Counted from the stretch's first letter, positions 9,476 to 22,279 are shown. The stretch is DNA of 64,000 nt from Snodgrassella alvi (GCF_002777425.1 NZ_MDVC01000106.1:1-64000), one strand, 5' to 3'. Numbers and translations: made by a program. Notes: generated by a model not told the origin, from the letters alone.

Positions 9476-10228
9476 TTAAGCCGGATTGAGCTCATCAAAA
9501 AACTGTTGCCTGATGCCAAACTGCTCGGCCACTGCAAAAGCAAGTGCCTGTATACCGTAGCGCTCCGTGGCATGATGCCCCGCAGCAATAAACGCCACCC
9601 CGCATTCTTGTGCCAGATGATATTGTGGTTCAGATACCTCACCCGTAATAAACGCATCCACGCCGGCATCAATCGCATACTGAAAAAAGCCCTGACCACC
9701 ACCAGTGCACCAAGCCAGCCTGCGTACCGGCCGCTGCGCATCGGCACATAAAAGCATCGGCGCCCTGCCAAGACTAAGCTCCATTTGCCCTGCCAGCTCA
9801 AGTGCTGATTGCGGGTGCACCAATGAGCCATACTGCACCAGATTCTGCTCTCCGCCACAACCATCAATCTGCCAGCCCAAATGCCGTGCCAGCTGCACAT
9901 TATTGCCCCATTGCTGATGCGCATCCAGTGGCAGATGGTAGCCAACCAGATTGATGTCATTACCTAACAATGTCTGGATACGACGTTTTTTCCAGCCAGT
10001 AATCGCTACGGCTTCATTTTTCCAGAACATACCATGATGTACCAGCAACATATCAGCCTGCTGTGCTACAGCAAAATCAATAGCAGCCTGACTGGCCGTT
10101 ACCGCACAAACAATACTATTGACCTCATCCCTGCCCTCTACCTGCAATCCATTAGGGCTAAAATCACGAAACTGGGCGATAGCAAGCTGCTGAGCACACC
10201 AGTCTAGAATTTCTTTTCTCTTGGCCAT
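9476..10228 (-). CDS. NIF3/YbgI-family (DUF34) metal-binding protein
   Basis: A 250-residue member of the NIF3-like family, often annotated as GTP cyclohydrolase 1 type 2; the physiological role is uncertain. Metal-ligand motifs are visible: LLVHHG near residue 65 and GHHATERYG near residue 216, together with ITGEVSEPQYH. Two consecutive ATG codons are possible; the second (10228) has the better spacing to AAGGA. It is isolated between the sspA promoter region and a 1.5-kb region without intact genes. Confidence 0.88.
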   Translation of the reverse strand: MAKRKEILDWCAQQLAIAQFRDFSPNGLQVEGRDEVNSIVCAVTASQAAIDFAVAQQADMLLVHHGMFWKNEAVAITGWKKRRIQTLLGNDINLVGYHLPLDAHQQWGNNVQLARHLGWQIDGCGGEQNLVQYGSLVHPQSALELAGQMELSLGRAPMLLCADAQRPVRRLAWCTGGGQGFFQYAIDAGVDAFITGEVSEPQYHLAQECGVAFIAAGHHATERYGIQALAFAVAEQFGIRQQFFDELNPA

Positions 10229-11017
10229 CATTTTCCTTTAACCATGCTTGATCAGATTAAACATACCATTTATATTTTTCTGATAATAGCATTAGCCTGA
10301 TTCAAACCGGCATATTTTATATTCAGGCTTCTGTACGCAGCCCGTTATGTACATTACAGATAGCCCTTTGCTTTACCAAATTAATACTCATTCAATTTCA
10401 GATACACAGTTTAGTCCTGTCTATACCATATATACTTTAAAATTTTTTCAGGGGAAGCATTTATATTTATCAATACAATAAGATAATTGACTCACAATTA
10501 AATATTTAAAAGATTTTTAATAATCATGATGTGGTTAGCTAATATAAATAAATTATTTATATATCGTTTTAGCAATAATGTTATTATCATTAGTAAAATA
10601 ATATAACAAGTTTGGGATAGATTTTCCAGAAAATAATCATTAAATTGAAACAGCTAATAATATATTTTAAACAATTAATTTACTGTTACTATTTATCAAT
10701 CTACTTGTATAAATCAATAAGATAACCCAATTGATATAGGTGAAACAGCGCTATGTTATGGTTAATTTATACTATTAGTGCATGAGATAGCCAATTTAAT
10801 CTGCTGAAAATTGGTATTAGTAAAGTTTGTTTTTATCTGTATATGAGTTTTTCTGTTTTGCATATAAAACCAGAAAAGGATATTTTTATTTTAATGTAAA
10901 TTAAATAATTTCTACATTAAAGCAAACACAATACTGAGCATAAGTGCTTATAGGGTCAAAAGGGTATCTATCTTTTAAATTTGAATTTCAATAATGATAA
11001 TTATGAATATAGTGTTT
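10229..11017. other. intergenic desert next to the endonuclease V relic
   Basis: Nearly 800 bases of AT-rich DNA with no intact frame of note on either strand. A 33-codon frame on the minus strand near 10,750-10,890 has no ribosome site and is not called. A sequence resembling a Fur box, AATAATGATAATTATGAAT, sits near 10,990 but in DNA so AT-rich that it may be chance. Confidence 0.6.
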
Positions 11018-11496
11018 TTATTTATGCGCTTTTTCAGCTTTGAATAGTTTGGTTTGCTGATCTAGAAAACTGAGTAAATCAGGCAGGCGATATTTTCCCG
11101 CCATTAATTTAATGTTTGCCGCCGTATTTTCTAATGGTATGCCGATTGCAGTAATATGTAATAGTTGTTTGCTTTGGCCACGAGTAATTTTTATTAAATA
11201 GCTAGGAATGATTTTATTTAAAACATGCCACGTAAGCCGATTTTTCTTTCTGCCAGATGTACATATCCCTCGATAACAATGCTGAAATGGTTGATAAATT
11301 AGTTTTAGCTAATAGTGCTATGATGCATGGCTAATTTGCGTCAGTAAAACTGACCAGACTGATAATGGGCAATATTATTTTGATAATCAGTAATTATGGT
11401 ATAGATATCTGGTTTTGTATTAGTCCAGTGTTGGAACAAAATACCTACGGTTTTTGCCTAATTTTCTATATAGTAAACATCAATTGCTAGTATCAT
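11018..11496 (-). pseudogene. decayed endonuclease V gene
   Basis: Reading the minus strand from an ATG at 11496 gives MILAIDVYYIEN, a TAG (11460-11458), then AKTVGILFQHWTNTKPDIY up to SGQFY, a TGA (11343-11341), RKLAMHHSTIS and a TAA (11307-11305). After a shift of frame come IVIEGYVHLAERKIGL, another interruption, then RGQSKQLLHITAIGIPLE and AGKYRLPDLLSFLDQQTK to a stop at 11018. In order these match the N-terminus, the IVDGYV-like catalytic strand, the RGKS..PLYVTAIG region and the YRxPxLLxxLDQxT C-terminus of a subfamily of endonuclease V (deaminated-base repair). Two nonsense codons and at least two frameshifts mean no functional protein. The total length is close to an intact member (about 160-170 codons). 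Confidence 0.78.
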
Positions 11497-11728
11497 TTTT
11501 TGTTATTTATGTTTTTATTTATATTTAGTATTTAATTTCGAATATGACTGGTACTACTAAATGATATTTTCTTTAACTGACAGGCGTGTTAGATAGCTAA
11601 ATTTAGTCAGTATTGGCACTGAATTAATCAGTAAATTGCTTTAACACTATATTAATTAATCATTTATTAGTATTCAATGTTCGTTATGTGAATATACTGT
11701 AATTGACTGAAGTGTTTATTTTATATAT

Positions 11729-11767
11729 AAAAGGCTACTAACTGCGATGAATGCTGTTAGTAGCCTT
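11729..11767 (-). terminator. intrinsic terminator of carB
   Basis: A 12-bp perfect stem (AAGGCTACTAAC 11731-11742 with GTTAGTAGCCTT 11756-11767) with a 13-base loop is followed on the minus strand by TTTTATAT. It is 16 bases past the carB stop. Confidence 0.85.
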
Positions 11768-11783
11768 ATGCTATTTAAACAAA

Positions 11784-14700
11784 TTAGTCTTGCATTGTTA
11801 CTGGTTCTATACGCTGGTGCAAATTCTGGATGCTGTACACTTCGGTATGAGACAGCTCGCTTGCGCCTTCACTCATGGCCAAAGCACCGGCGATGGTGGT
11901 ATACAGGGGTATACGCATATTGATGGCGCTGTGGCGGATGGAGTGGCTGTCTTGTATTGACTGCACATCGCTGCTTACTGTGTTTACTACCAAGGCAATT
12001 TCGCCATTTTTGATTGCGTCTACTATATGTGGCCTGCCCTGCGTTACTTTATTGACTATCTGCACGTTGATTCCGTGCTGCGCCAGATATGCTGCTGTAC
12101 CGCGTGTAGCACACAAGCCATAGCCAAGTGATTGGAAATTAGTGGCTACCTGTACTACATGTGGTTTGTCTTCATCGCGCACGGCCAGAAAAACTTTGCC
12201 AATTGCGGACATACGCTCACCTGCGCCAAGCTGGGCTTTGAGATAGGCTTCGGCAAAGGTTTCGCCTACGCCCATTACTTCGCCGGTAGAACGCATTTCC
12301 GGCCCGAGAATGGTATCGACGCCGGGAAATTTGATAAATGGGAAAACGGCTTCTTTTACGGCGAAAAATTCGGGAATTACTTCATGGGTATAGTTTTGCT
12401 GTTGCAGTGATATACCTGCCATTACTCGTGCACCGATTTTAGCCAGTGGTACACTAGTAGCCTTAGAAACAAATGGTACAGTACGTGAAGCGCGCGGATT
12501 GACTTCAAGTACATAGACTACGTCATCCTGAACGGCAAACTGTACGTTCATCAGGCCGATAACCTGCAATTCTCTGGCCATGGCCGCAGTCTGGCGGCGG
12601 ATTTCGTTTTGAATGGCGTTGCTGAGCGAATACGGGGGTATTGAGCAGGCGGAGTCACCGCTATGTATGCCAGCCTGTTCTACGTGCTGCATGATGCCAC
12701 CAATGACAACTTGCTGGCCATCACAAACGCAGTCTACGTCTACTTCGATGGCATGACTGAGAAAGTAATCCAGCAATACGGGGCTGTCGTTGGATACTTG
12801 TACGGCTTCGCGCATATAGGTTTGTAATTCGGCGGCAGAATGCACTATTTGCATGGCGCGACCACCTAGTACATAAGATGGGCGTACTACGAGTGGGTAG
12901 CCTACTTCTTCGGCCATTTGCAGTGCTTCGGCCTCAGTACGTGCTGTACGGTTTTCTGGCTGGTGCAAACCTAATGTATGCAGAATCTGCTGGAAGCGTT
13001 CGCGATCTTCTGCGGCATCAATGGCATCCGCAGATGTACCAATGATATTTATTCCATTGGCTACCAGTTCATTCGCCAGTTTTAAGGGAGTCTGTCCACC
13101 ATAGTGCACAATTAGTCCATCTGGCTGTTCGGTATGGCAGATTTCGAGTACATCTTCCAATGTAAGCGGCTCGAAATAAAGCCGGTCGGAAGTATCGTAG
13201 TCTGTGGATACGGTTTCTGGATTGCAGTTAACCATGATGGTTTCGAAACCGGATTCGCGTAATGCTAAAGCGGCATGTACGCAGCAATAATCAAATTCAA
13301 TGCCCTGCCCGATACGATTCGGTCCACCGCCAAGAATCATGATTTTTTTGCGCTGGCTGGGTTGTGCTTCACACTCTTCTTCGTAAGTGGAGTAAAGATA
13401 GGCGGTATCGGTGGCAAATTCGGCCGCACAGGTATCTACGCGTTTGTATACTGGATGCAGCTTGAGGGTATGACGATGCTGGCGTACGCTGGTTTCATCA
13501 CTGCGCAGTAGCTGTGCCAGCCGTTTATCGGCAAAGCCTTTGCGTTTCAGTCTGCGCATGCAGGTATAGTCTATTTCATTCAGGTTGCGACTGATGAGCT
13601 GCTGTTCTTCTGCCACCAGGTCGGCAATCTGTGCCAGAAACCATGGGTCAATGGCACAAATCTGCTGGATTTCGGTCAGTGTGAATCCGGCACGGAAGGC
13701 ATCGGCCACATACAGGATGCGCTCTGGCCCGGGGTTGGCCAATTCACGCTGAATAGCTGCACGATCACTGCTGCGACTGTCAAAGCCACACAGGCCAACT
13801 TCCAGACCACGCAGGGCTTTATGAATGGATTCTTGAAATGTACGTCCGATGGCCATCACCTCACCAACTGATTTCATTTGGGTAGTCAGGCGGTCATCAG
13901 CTGTGGGAAATTTTTCAAAGGCAAAACGCGGCACTTTGGTGACGACATAGTCAATTGATGGCTCGAAGGAAGCTGGTGTACGCCCGCCGGTAATATCGTT
14001 CTGCAGTTCGTTCAGGGTATAGCCTACTGCCAGTTTGGCGGCAATTTTGGCAATCGGGAAACCGGTGGCTTTGGAAGCCAGGGCAGAAGAACGGCTGACA
14101 CGCGGATTCATTTCAATCACGATCATTTCGCCGTTTTGCGGATTAATTGCAAACTGTACGTTGGAACCACCGGTATCGACGCCGATTTCGCGCAATACGG
14201 CTAGTGAAGCATCGCGCATCAGCTGGTATTCTTTATCGGTGAGCGTTTGTGCCGGTGCTACGGTAATGGAATCACCGGTATGCACACCGCAAGGGTCGAA
14301 GTTTTCAATGGAACAGATGATAATGCAGTTGTCGGCGCGGTCGCGCACTACTTCCATTTCATATTCTTTCCAGCCCAGTACTGACTGCTCGATAAGTAGT
14401 TCATGTGTAGGCGAGGCATCAAAACCACGTTCACAGATGGTGATGAATTCATCTTTGTTGTAGGCAATCCCGCCACCGCTGCCACCCATGGTAAATGATG
14501 GGCGAATCAGTGCCGGAAAACCTACCTGCACCTGTGCCTCCAGTGCCTGATCCATGCTGTGACAGATAAAGGATTTGGGGGTGTGCAGGCCGATTTTGTT
14601 CATGGCTTCTTTAAAGCGGCCACGATCTTCAGCTTTATCAATGGCGTCTTGCGATGCACCAATCAGCTCAACCTGATATTTTTTCAGGATGCCGTTATGA

Positions 14701-15008
14701 GCCAGATCCAGAGCGCAATTGAGTGCAGTTTGCCCACCCATGGTTGGCAAAATCGCATCCGGGCGTTCTTTTTCAATGATTTTCGCTACTGTTTGCCACA
14801 TAATCGGCTCAATGTAGGTAACGTCGGCCATGTCTGGGTCGGTCATGATAGTGGCCGGATTGGAATTAACCAGAATGACTTTGTAGCCCTCTTCACGCAA
14901 TGCCTTGCATGCCTGAGCACCGGAATAGTCAAACTCGCATGCCTGACCAATCACGATGGGGCCGGCACCAATAATAAGAATGGATTTTAAGTCTGTGCGC
15001 TTAGGCAT
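11784..15008 (-). CDS. carB: carbamoyl-phosphate synthase large subunit
   Basis: Synthetase subunit of 1074 residues that makes carbamoyl phosphate from bicarbonate, ATP and ammonia supplied by CarA, feeding both pyrimidine and arginine synthesis. Two homologous ATP-grasp halves are visible: the first starts [20 protein letters not shown] and contains MGGSGGG, the second starts [18 protein letters not shown] and contains [12 protein letters not shown]. The C-terminal allosteric MGS-like domain (from about residue 940) contains [14 protein letters not shown]-type sequence and VNTVS. The length is normal. It is downstream of carA and lysE on the same strand, so the trio probably forms one transcription unit, with carA and carB separated by an exporter gene. 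Confidence 0.98.
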   Translation of the reverse strand: MPKRTDLKSILIIGAGPIVIGQACEFDYSGAQACKALREEGYKVILVNSNPATIMTDPDMADVTYIEPIMWQTVAKIIEKERPDAILPTMGGQTALNCALDLAHNGILKKYQVELIGASQDAIDKAEDRGRFKEAMNKIGLHTPKSFICHSMDQALEAQVQVGFPALIRPSFTMGGSGGGIAYNKDEFITICERGFDASPTHELLIEQSVLGWKEYEMEVVRDRADNCIIICSIENFDPCGVHTGDSITVAPAQTLTDKEYQLMRDASLAVLREIGVDTGGSNVQFAINPQNGEMIVIEMNPRVSRSSALASKATGFPIAKIAAKLAVGYTLNELQNDITGGRTPASFEPSIDYVVTKVPRFAFEKFPTADDRLTTQMKSVGEVMAIGRTFQESIHKALRGLEVGLCGFDSRSSDRAAIQRELANPGPERILYVADAFRAGFTLTEIQQICAIDPWFLAQIADLVAEEQQLISRNLNEIDYTCMRRLKRKGFADKRLAQLLRSDETSVRQHRHTLKLHPVYKRVDTCAAEFATDTAYLYSTYEEECEAQPSQRKKIMILGGGPNRIGQGIEFDYCCVHAALALRESGFETIMVNCNPETVSTDYDTSDRLYFEPLTLEDVLEICHTEQPDGLIVHYGGQTPLKLANELVANGINIIGTSADAIDAAEDRERFQQILHTLGLHQPENRTARTEAEALQMAEEVGYPLVVRPSYVLGGRAMQIVHSAAELQTYMREAVQVSNDSPVLLDYFLSHAIEVDVDCVCDGQQVVIGGIMQHVEQAGIHSGDSACSIPPYSLSNAIQNEIRRQTAAMARELQVIGLMNVQFAVQDDVVYVLEVNPRASRTVPFVSKATSVPLAKIGARVMAGISLQQQNYTHEVIPEFFAVKEAVFPFIKFPGVDTILGPEMRSTGEVMGVGETFAEAYLKAQLGAGERMSAIGKVFLAVRDEDKPHVVQVATNFQSLGYGLCATRGTAAYLAQHGINVQIVNKVTQGRPHIVDAIKNGEIALVVNTVSSDVQSIQDSHSIRHSAINMRIPLYTTIAGALAMSEGASELSHTEVYSIQNLHQRIEPVTMQD

Positions 15009-15080
15009 ATTGATACCTTTATTAATGATTATCTGTTTAATTTAGTAGCTCGGCAGCAGTTCTGTACTGTAGTTAAATAT

Positions 15081-15758
15081 TCAGTCGATACTTGCCGTCC
15101 ATAATTTCAGTGCAAACGCTATAAACATCAGCCCAACTGTGGCTACTGCACCGGCAGCCAGCCGCTGATAATGACGAAACCACTTTACCAGCGATAAACC
15201 ACTGAATATCAGTACACTCAGATAGGTTAGGCTGCAAATTTGCAAAATAATAGCCAGCAACAGAAAGCTGAATGCTGGATGTGCATAATGCGGGTCTACA
15301 AACTGGACAAAAAACGCCAGAAAAAACAATATAGCCTTGGGATTTAACAGGCTTAACAGTAGTGCGCGCTGAAATAAATGGTGTGCTGAAGGTGGCTTAT
15401 CAGCTGTATCGGGTTCACGCAGTGATTGCCTGAAAGCTTCTGCTGCCTGCTGCCTGCTGTTCCATTGTCTGGCTGCTGAGCGTAGTAACTGCCAGCCCAG
15501 ATAGAACAGATATAATCCACCAGCTAGTTTCAGTAATAAAAACAATACAGGAATGGTTTTTATAATTGATGTTGCACCAGAAGATGAAAGCAACATCAAC
15601 ACGCTGTCGCCCAGAAATATACCGGCTACAGCACAATAGGCTGCTCTGGCGCCATATTTTCCCGCCATGGCCAGACAGTACATGGAGTTGGGTCCGGGCA
15701 ATAAAACGATGGCAATGGCACCGATAATATATGTTCCCAGATCAGTGATACCAAACAT
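15081..15758 (-). CDS. LysE/RhtB-family amino-acid exporter
   Basis: Inner-membrane protein of 225 residues with six predicted hydrophobic segments. The N-terminal signature LLPGPNSMYCLAMAGKYGAR followed by GIFLGDSVLML is typical of LysE/RhtB efflux proteins, as is NPKAILFFLAFFVQFV in the middle. The substrate (a basic or neutral amino acid) cannot be read from sequence. The ATG has an AGGA site. It sits between carA (56 bases upstream) and carB (72 bases downstream), so cotranscription is likely. An arginine- or lysine-type substrate would fit that context but is only inference. Confidence 0.88.
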   Translation of the reverse strand: MFGITDLGTYIIGAIAIVLLPGPNSMYCLAMAGKYGARAAYCAVAGIFLGDSVLMLLSSSGATSIIKTIPVLFLLLKLAGGLYLFYLGWQLLRSAARQWNSRQQAAEAFRQSLREPDTADKPPSAHHLFQRALLLSLLNPKAILFFLAFFVQFVDPHYAHPAFSFLLLAIILQICSLTYLSVLIFSGLSLVKWFRHYQRLAAGAVATVGLMFIAFALKLWTASID

Positions 15759-15814
15759 GGGGAATCCTGTCCATTTTTGTTATTTTCAAGAGACTAGTTG
15801 GTAAAAAATGGTCA

Positions 15815-16948
<1,134 letters not shown>

Positions 16949-17041
16949 GAATGATTCCTGTAGATTTATGCAGACCATTGCCATGGCGACAGTCTGTTTT
17001 TTATGGGTAAATAATCGTGCTTCCTGTTACCAGTTACGGGC

Positions 17042-17085
17042 AAAAAAAAACACGCCATCTCACGCAAAATGACGTGAGCTACGTG
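17042..17085 (-). promoter_or_regulatory. candidate transcription attenuator in the carA leader
   Basis: On the minus strand a stem-loop (6-bp core CTCACG/CGTGAG with an 8-base loop, extended by CACG/CGTG outside small mismatches) is directly followed by nine T. It is the strongest terminator-like signal between guaB and carA and lies only 94 bases before the carA start. A short frame overlaps it: ATG at 17137, 25 codons, TGA at 17062-17060. Arg codons 19 and 22 fall in the 5' arm and the stop codon in the 3' arm. That geometry suits ribosome-controlled attenuation, but it could instead be a second guaB terminator. Confidence 0.55.
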
Positions 17086-17199
17086 CTTGATAATGGCAGG
17101 GATAGGTATATCTGACACTGCCATGTAAGCAATGCATTCTAGCTAATTCTTTTCGTTTTGGCAATGTTGGTCTGAATAATAAAAAAGAAAATTTATTAT

Positions 17200-17231
17200 T
17201 GCACTGGGCTGCCGGCAGATTGCCCAGTGCA
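17200..17231 (-). terminator. hairpin terminator of guaB
   Basis: A 10-bp stem (TGCACTGGGC 17200-17209 with GCCCAGTGCA 17222-17231) and a 12-base loop lie 27 bases after the guaB stop. The T-rich stretch on the minus strand starts about nine bases further on, so efficiency may be modest. Confidence 0.65.
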
Positions 17232-17257
17232 TTAGCATCAGATTTTACAATAATAAT

Positions 17258-18733
<1,476 letters not shown>

Positions 18734-18904
18734 TTAGAGGAAGATGGAGAAAAATTAGATAGGGGAATTGGCGAGCAATTTTAACAAATTTACGACACAC
18801 TGGCAAAATATACTTTTACACAATCTTGCCAATCGGCAAACAGAAGTTTTTTTTATCGTATAATAGCCAAAACATATATTTTCAAACGCGAAGGAAAAGT
18901 AAAT

Positions 18905-19351
18905 ATGCGTCACAAAATACTGAAAATTTCACTGGCAATAGTCCTGACAGGCAGCACGATAATGGCAGGTGCGGCAGATGTATACACCTGGCGTGATAAG
19001 CGAGGTGTGACTGAATATTCAGATGCACCTGTTCAACTCACTCCGGCCAAAACCCAGCGTTTCAATGTACGCACACATAGTTCCACTCCGCTGGCTACAC
19101 CACAGCCTAATGCTCAGGCCAGTTCCGATTCACTGGCTGAACAACAGGCACAGCTTAACCGCAAGATTGAAGAACAGAATAAGCTGAGAGACGAACAAAA
19201 TAAAAAAATTGAGGCACAAAACAAGAAAGCTCGTGAGGCTGCCTGTAAAACAGCACAGCTAAACCGGAAAATGGCTGACAGTCTGCGTACCAATAACCGC
19301 GATGCACTGATTCAGCGTTATGATGAAGACGTACGTCTTAATTGTAACTAA
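18905..19351 (+). CDS. DUF4124 domain secreted protein with coiled coil
   Basis: Probable periplasmic protein of 148 residues. A signal peptide (MRHKILKISLAIVLTGSTIM, cleavage near AGAA) is followed by the DUF4124 motif VYTWRDKRGVTEYSDAPVQ (about 27-45) and a long Gln/Lys/Glu-rich helix (about 80-130, LNRKIEEQNKLRDEQNKK) that looks like a coiled coil. Such proteins are widespread in betaproteobacteria with unknown role. The AAGGA site is strong and a TATAAT lies at 18859-18864, about 40 bases upstream. A terminator follows, so it is monocistronic. Confidence 0.85.
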   Translation: MRHKILKISLAIVLTGSTIMAGAADVYTWRDKRGVTEYSDAPVQLTPAKTQRFNVRTHSSTPLATPQPNAQASSDSLAEQQAQLNRKIEEQNKLRDEQNKKIEAQNKKAREAACKTAQLNRKMADSLRTNNRDALIQRYDEDVRLNCN

Positions 19352-19379
19352 ATCTTTACTCTTGACTATTTCACTTATC

Positions 19380-19414
19380 ATCCATAAGTTGTGTATGCAG
19401 CTTATGGATTTTTT
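19380..19414 (+). terminator. intrinsic terminator of the DUF4124 gene
   Basis: A 9-bp stem (ATCCATAAG 19380-19388 with CTTATGGAT 19401-19409) with a 12-base loop is followed by TTTTT. It separates the DUF4124 gene from uvrC. Confidence 0.85.
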
Positions 19415-19450
19415 ATGGCTGTACAGTTGTTAACCTGATCAATCACCATC

Positions 19451-21313
19451 ATGAACGATACTGCCGCCACTTTATCCAGTCCAACAGGCAATAATAAATT
19501 TGATTTAGCCGTGTTTCTCAAAAACCTGCCTTTAGTGCCGGGTGTATATCGCATGCTGGACGCTAATGACAAGGTGCTATATGTAGGTAAGGCTGTGAAT
19601 CTGAAACGCCGGGTTAGCAGTTATTTTCAGAAAACCGATTTATCGCCCAGAATTCAGCTGATGGTCAAACAGGTAGCGCGAATTGAAATCACGGCAACTC
19701 ATTCGGAAACAGAAGCATTGATACTGGAAAACAATCTTATCAAGGCACTCTCACCGAAATACAATATTCTGTTTCGTGATGATAAAAGTTATCCTTATCT
19801 GATGCTCAGCGGCCACCGCTTTGCGCAGATGGCCTATTACCGCGGCACTTTGAAAAAGCCTAATCAGTATTTCGGCCCCTATCCCAATGGCTATGCAGTA
19901 CGCAACAGTATTCAGACACTACAAAAAGTATTCAGGCTGCGTACCTGTGAAGACAGTGTATTTGAACACCGCGACCGTGCCTGTCTGCTATACCAGATTA
20001 AACGTTGCTCCGGCCCCTGTGTCGGCCATATCAGTGTTGAGGATTATCAGAGTAATGTAAAAGCCGCAGTAAGCTTTCTACAAGGCAAAACCAGTGAATT
20101 AACAGCCTCATTGCATGCAAAAATGCAGCAGGCAGCTGAACAGCTGAATTTCGAAACCGCTGCACAGATTCGCGACCAGATTCAGGCTCTGGGGCTGATG
20201 CAATCGCAGCAATTCATAGACAGTAAACATGCACGCCACAGCGATATCGATATTCTTGCCCTCACTGAACAAAACGATATCGTGTGTATTCACTGGGTAA
20301 GCATTCGTGGCGGCCGCCATGTTGGAGATAAAAACTTTTTTCCGGATACGCGCTATCGCGTCGCTGAAAAACTTAATCATTATGGAGAAGCTTTTGTTGC
20401 CCAGCATTATCTGGGTAAAAGCAAACCAGATATTATTATCAGCAATTTTCAGTTGCCCAAAAGCCTGTGCGACGCGCTGAATGCAGAAAACAGCAGACAG
20501 ATACAGTTTGTACATAATACCGTTGGGGAAAGGCGAATCTGGTTACAGATGGCAGAGCGCAATGCACAACTGGCCATTGAACAACACCGGCTGCAACAGC
20601 ACAGTCAGCAACACCGTATTGAAGCACTGGCACAACTACTGGATATGGATGCTGAAAGTCTGAACCGTATTGAGTGTTTCGATATCAGCCATACTCAGGG
20701 TGAAGCCACTATTGCTTCTTGCGTGGTATATGAAGACGAAGCCATGCAGCCGGCTAAATACCGCCGCTACAATATTACAACAGCCAAAGCTGGTGATGAT
20801 TATGCCGCCATGCGTGAAGTATTAACCCGCCGCTATGGCCGTCTGGCTGACAATGATGAAAGCATTGGCACATGGCCGGATCTGGTACTGATTGATGGCG
20901 GTAAAGGTCAGGTACATATGGCACTGGATGTATGGCAGGAACTAGGCATTCATATTCCAATCGTTGGCATTGCCAAAGGCCCGGAACGCAAAGCCGGTCT
21001 GGAAGAGCTAATCATTCCACATCAGCAGCGCAATATCCGGGTAGAACCACATAATCCGGCTTTACATTTACTGCAAACAGTACGTGATGAATCACACCGC
21101 TTTGCGATTACCGGCCATCGCCAGAAACGAGCCAAAGCCAGAGTGACTTCGTCACTAAACGATATACCGGGCATTGGCAGCAAACGCCGGCAGGCATTAT
21201 TGACCCGTTTTGGCGGGTTACGGGGTGTGGTTGCTGCTAGCGTGCATGATTTAAGCCAGACTGAAGGTATTAGCCTGGCTCTGGCTGAAAAAATCTATGC
21301 GGCTTTACATTAA
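19451..21313 (+). CDS. uvrC: UvrABC excinuclease subunit C
   Basis: Nucleotide-excision-repair endonuclease of 620 residues that makes both incisions around a lesion in the UvrB-DNA complex. In order: a GIY-YIG nuclease domain (PGVYRMLDANDKVLYVGKAV from about residue 29) for the 3' cut, a Cys motif (about 165-185), a UVR helix hairpin binding UvrB (about 205-240), the RNase-H-like domain with FDISH and LIDGGKGQVHMA for the 5' cut, and C-terminal helix-hairpin-helix motifs (DIPGIGSKRRQALLTRFGG). The length is normal. No clear ribosome site precedes the ATG. Part of its 3' end recurs in decayed form near 22.1 kb. Confidence 0.97.
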   Translation: MNDTAATLSSPTGNNKFDLAVFLKNLPLVPGVYRMLDANDKVLYVGKAVNLKRRVSSYFQKTDLSPRIQLMVKQVARIEITATHSETEALILENNLIKALSPKYNILFRDDKSYPYLMLSGHRFAQMAYYRGTLKKPNQYFGPYPNGYAVRNSIQTLQKVFRLRTCEDSVFEHRDRACLLYQIKRCSGPCVGHISVEDYQSNVKAAVSFLQGKTSELTASLHAKMQQAAEQLNFETAAQIRDQIQALGLMQSQQFIDSKHARHSDIDILALTEQNDIVCIHWVSIRGGRHVGDKNFFPDTRYRVAEKLNHYGEAFVAQHYLGKSKPDIIISNFQLPKSLCDALNAENSRQIQFVHNTVGERRIWLQMAERNAQLAIEQHRLQQHSQQHRIEALAQLLDMDAESLNRIECFDISHTQGEATIASCVVYEDEAMQPAKYRRYNITTAKAGDDYAAMREVLTRRYGRLADNDESIGTWPDLVLIDGGKGQVHMALDVWQELGIHIPIVGIAKGPERKAGLEELIIPHQQRNIRVEPHNPALHLLQTVRDESHRFAITGHRQKRAKARVTSSLNDIPGIGSKRRQALLTRFGGLRGVVAASVHDLSQTEGISLALAEKIYAALH

Positions 21314-21365
21314 GATACATACATAAATATAATACAATGATACTTAATTTTACAGAGAATAATAA

Positions 21366-21860
21366 ATGTTTGAGAAAATTGTTACTAACTTACGTACAAA
21401 AAAACTGTTTAAAGAATTAGTAATCTTATTAGCAAGTTATTTTGTATTTATATTAGGTACTGTTGGCTGGTATTACTTTGATAATTGTGAACAGGCTGGT
21501 TCGTGTGCTTTTTTGGGTATATGCGGACTAATTACCTTTTTTGTATATTTAGTTATTGTCAACTATAAAACCCTTAAATCTATCTTTTCACGTTCTAACG
21601 ATAACAATTCGCCTTCTTTTAAGGCATTGTTTATTCAATTAACATTATTCATACTTGTATTTTTCTTATATTTTTATGGCTGTGGATATTTATTAGTTTC
21701 ATTCGATATTGGTTTCAATCCGGAATCAATGCTTACAGCTGTTTATATATGGATACTCTTCTTTTTGCTTTGTTGCTGTATAAGCTTATTTATTCTTTTT
21801 GTTGCCAAAACCATAAAATTGCTTTTTTTGCGTTCAGCTCACAATAATACCGTTTCTTGA
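21366..21860 (+). CDS. four-helix membrane protein, copy 1 of a duplicated pair
   Basis: A 164-residue integral membrane protein with a short basic N-terminus and four predicted hydrophobic segments (about 18-37, 48-66, 88-110, 124-147). It is a relative of the protein encoded from 22280: both share a central PxFKxLFIxL motif, LFFLLC in the last helix and a Thr-Lys-x-Leu-x-Leu-Arg C-terminus. Base composition is clearly more AT-rich than uvrC just upstream. I recognise no family and assign no function. It follows uvrC by 52 bases with a weak AGAG ribosome site. Confidence 0.7.
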   Translation: MFEKIVTNLRTKKLFKELVILLASYFVFILGTVGWYYFDNCEQAGSCAFLGICGLITFFVYLVIVNYKTLKSIFSRSNDNNSPSFKALFIQLTLFILVFFLYFYGCGYLLVSFDIGFNPESMLTAVYIWILFFLLCCCISLFILFVAKTIKLLFLRSAHNNTVS

Positions 21861-22017
21861 ACAGAGGATAGGAATCGCTATTTATTGATAACGGGTTAAG
21901 GCCGGATAATACTGAATCAACAGAAAATAAATTTTTTCTTACTGGTAAAACTGATAATTCCATATCAGTAATGTAATATCCGGCTAGATTACACTACTCT
22001 CTTCTACACTTATTGTA

Positions 22018-22233
22018 CGGTGTGCATGATGAATCACACCACTTTGCAATTACCGGCCTCCGCCACAAAGGTGCAAATATCAGAGTGATTTTATATCTGT
22101 ACAATATTCTCGGTAGTTATAGTAAACAGCAACAAGTACTATTAACCGGTTTTACAATTTGCACGGGATGGATGCGGCCAGATTGAAAATATCATTCTGA
22201 ATACTGACTATGTAAGTCTACACTACTTTACAT
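22018..22233 (+). pseudogene. decayed duplicate of the uvrC 3' end
   Basis: The stretch from about 22018 resembles the end of uvrC (about 21079-21313). TGATGAATCACACC is identical at 21085 and 22027, followed by recognisable matches to TTTGCGATTACCGGCC, CCAGAGTGA and ACCCGTTTTGGCGG regions, and finally CTTTACATTAA, which in uvrC contains the stop. Many substitutions and small deletions leave no frame. It precedes membrane-protein copy 2 exactly as the true uvrC end precedes copy 1, so both belong to one ancient tandem duplication of about 0.92 kb. Confidence 0.85.
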
Positions 22234-22279
22234 TAAAACAAATATATCAATTCAATAATACATATTTTATTTAGAGAAA

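Noticed and set aside
10990-11008. Fur-box-like sequence AATAATGATAATTATGAAT
   Set aside because: About 14 of 19 positions fit the classic consensus, but the area is extremely AT-rich and no intact gene lies beside it.
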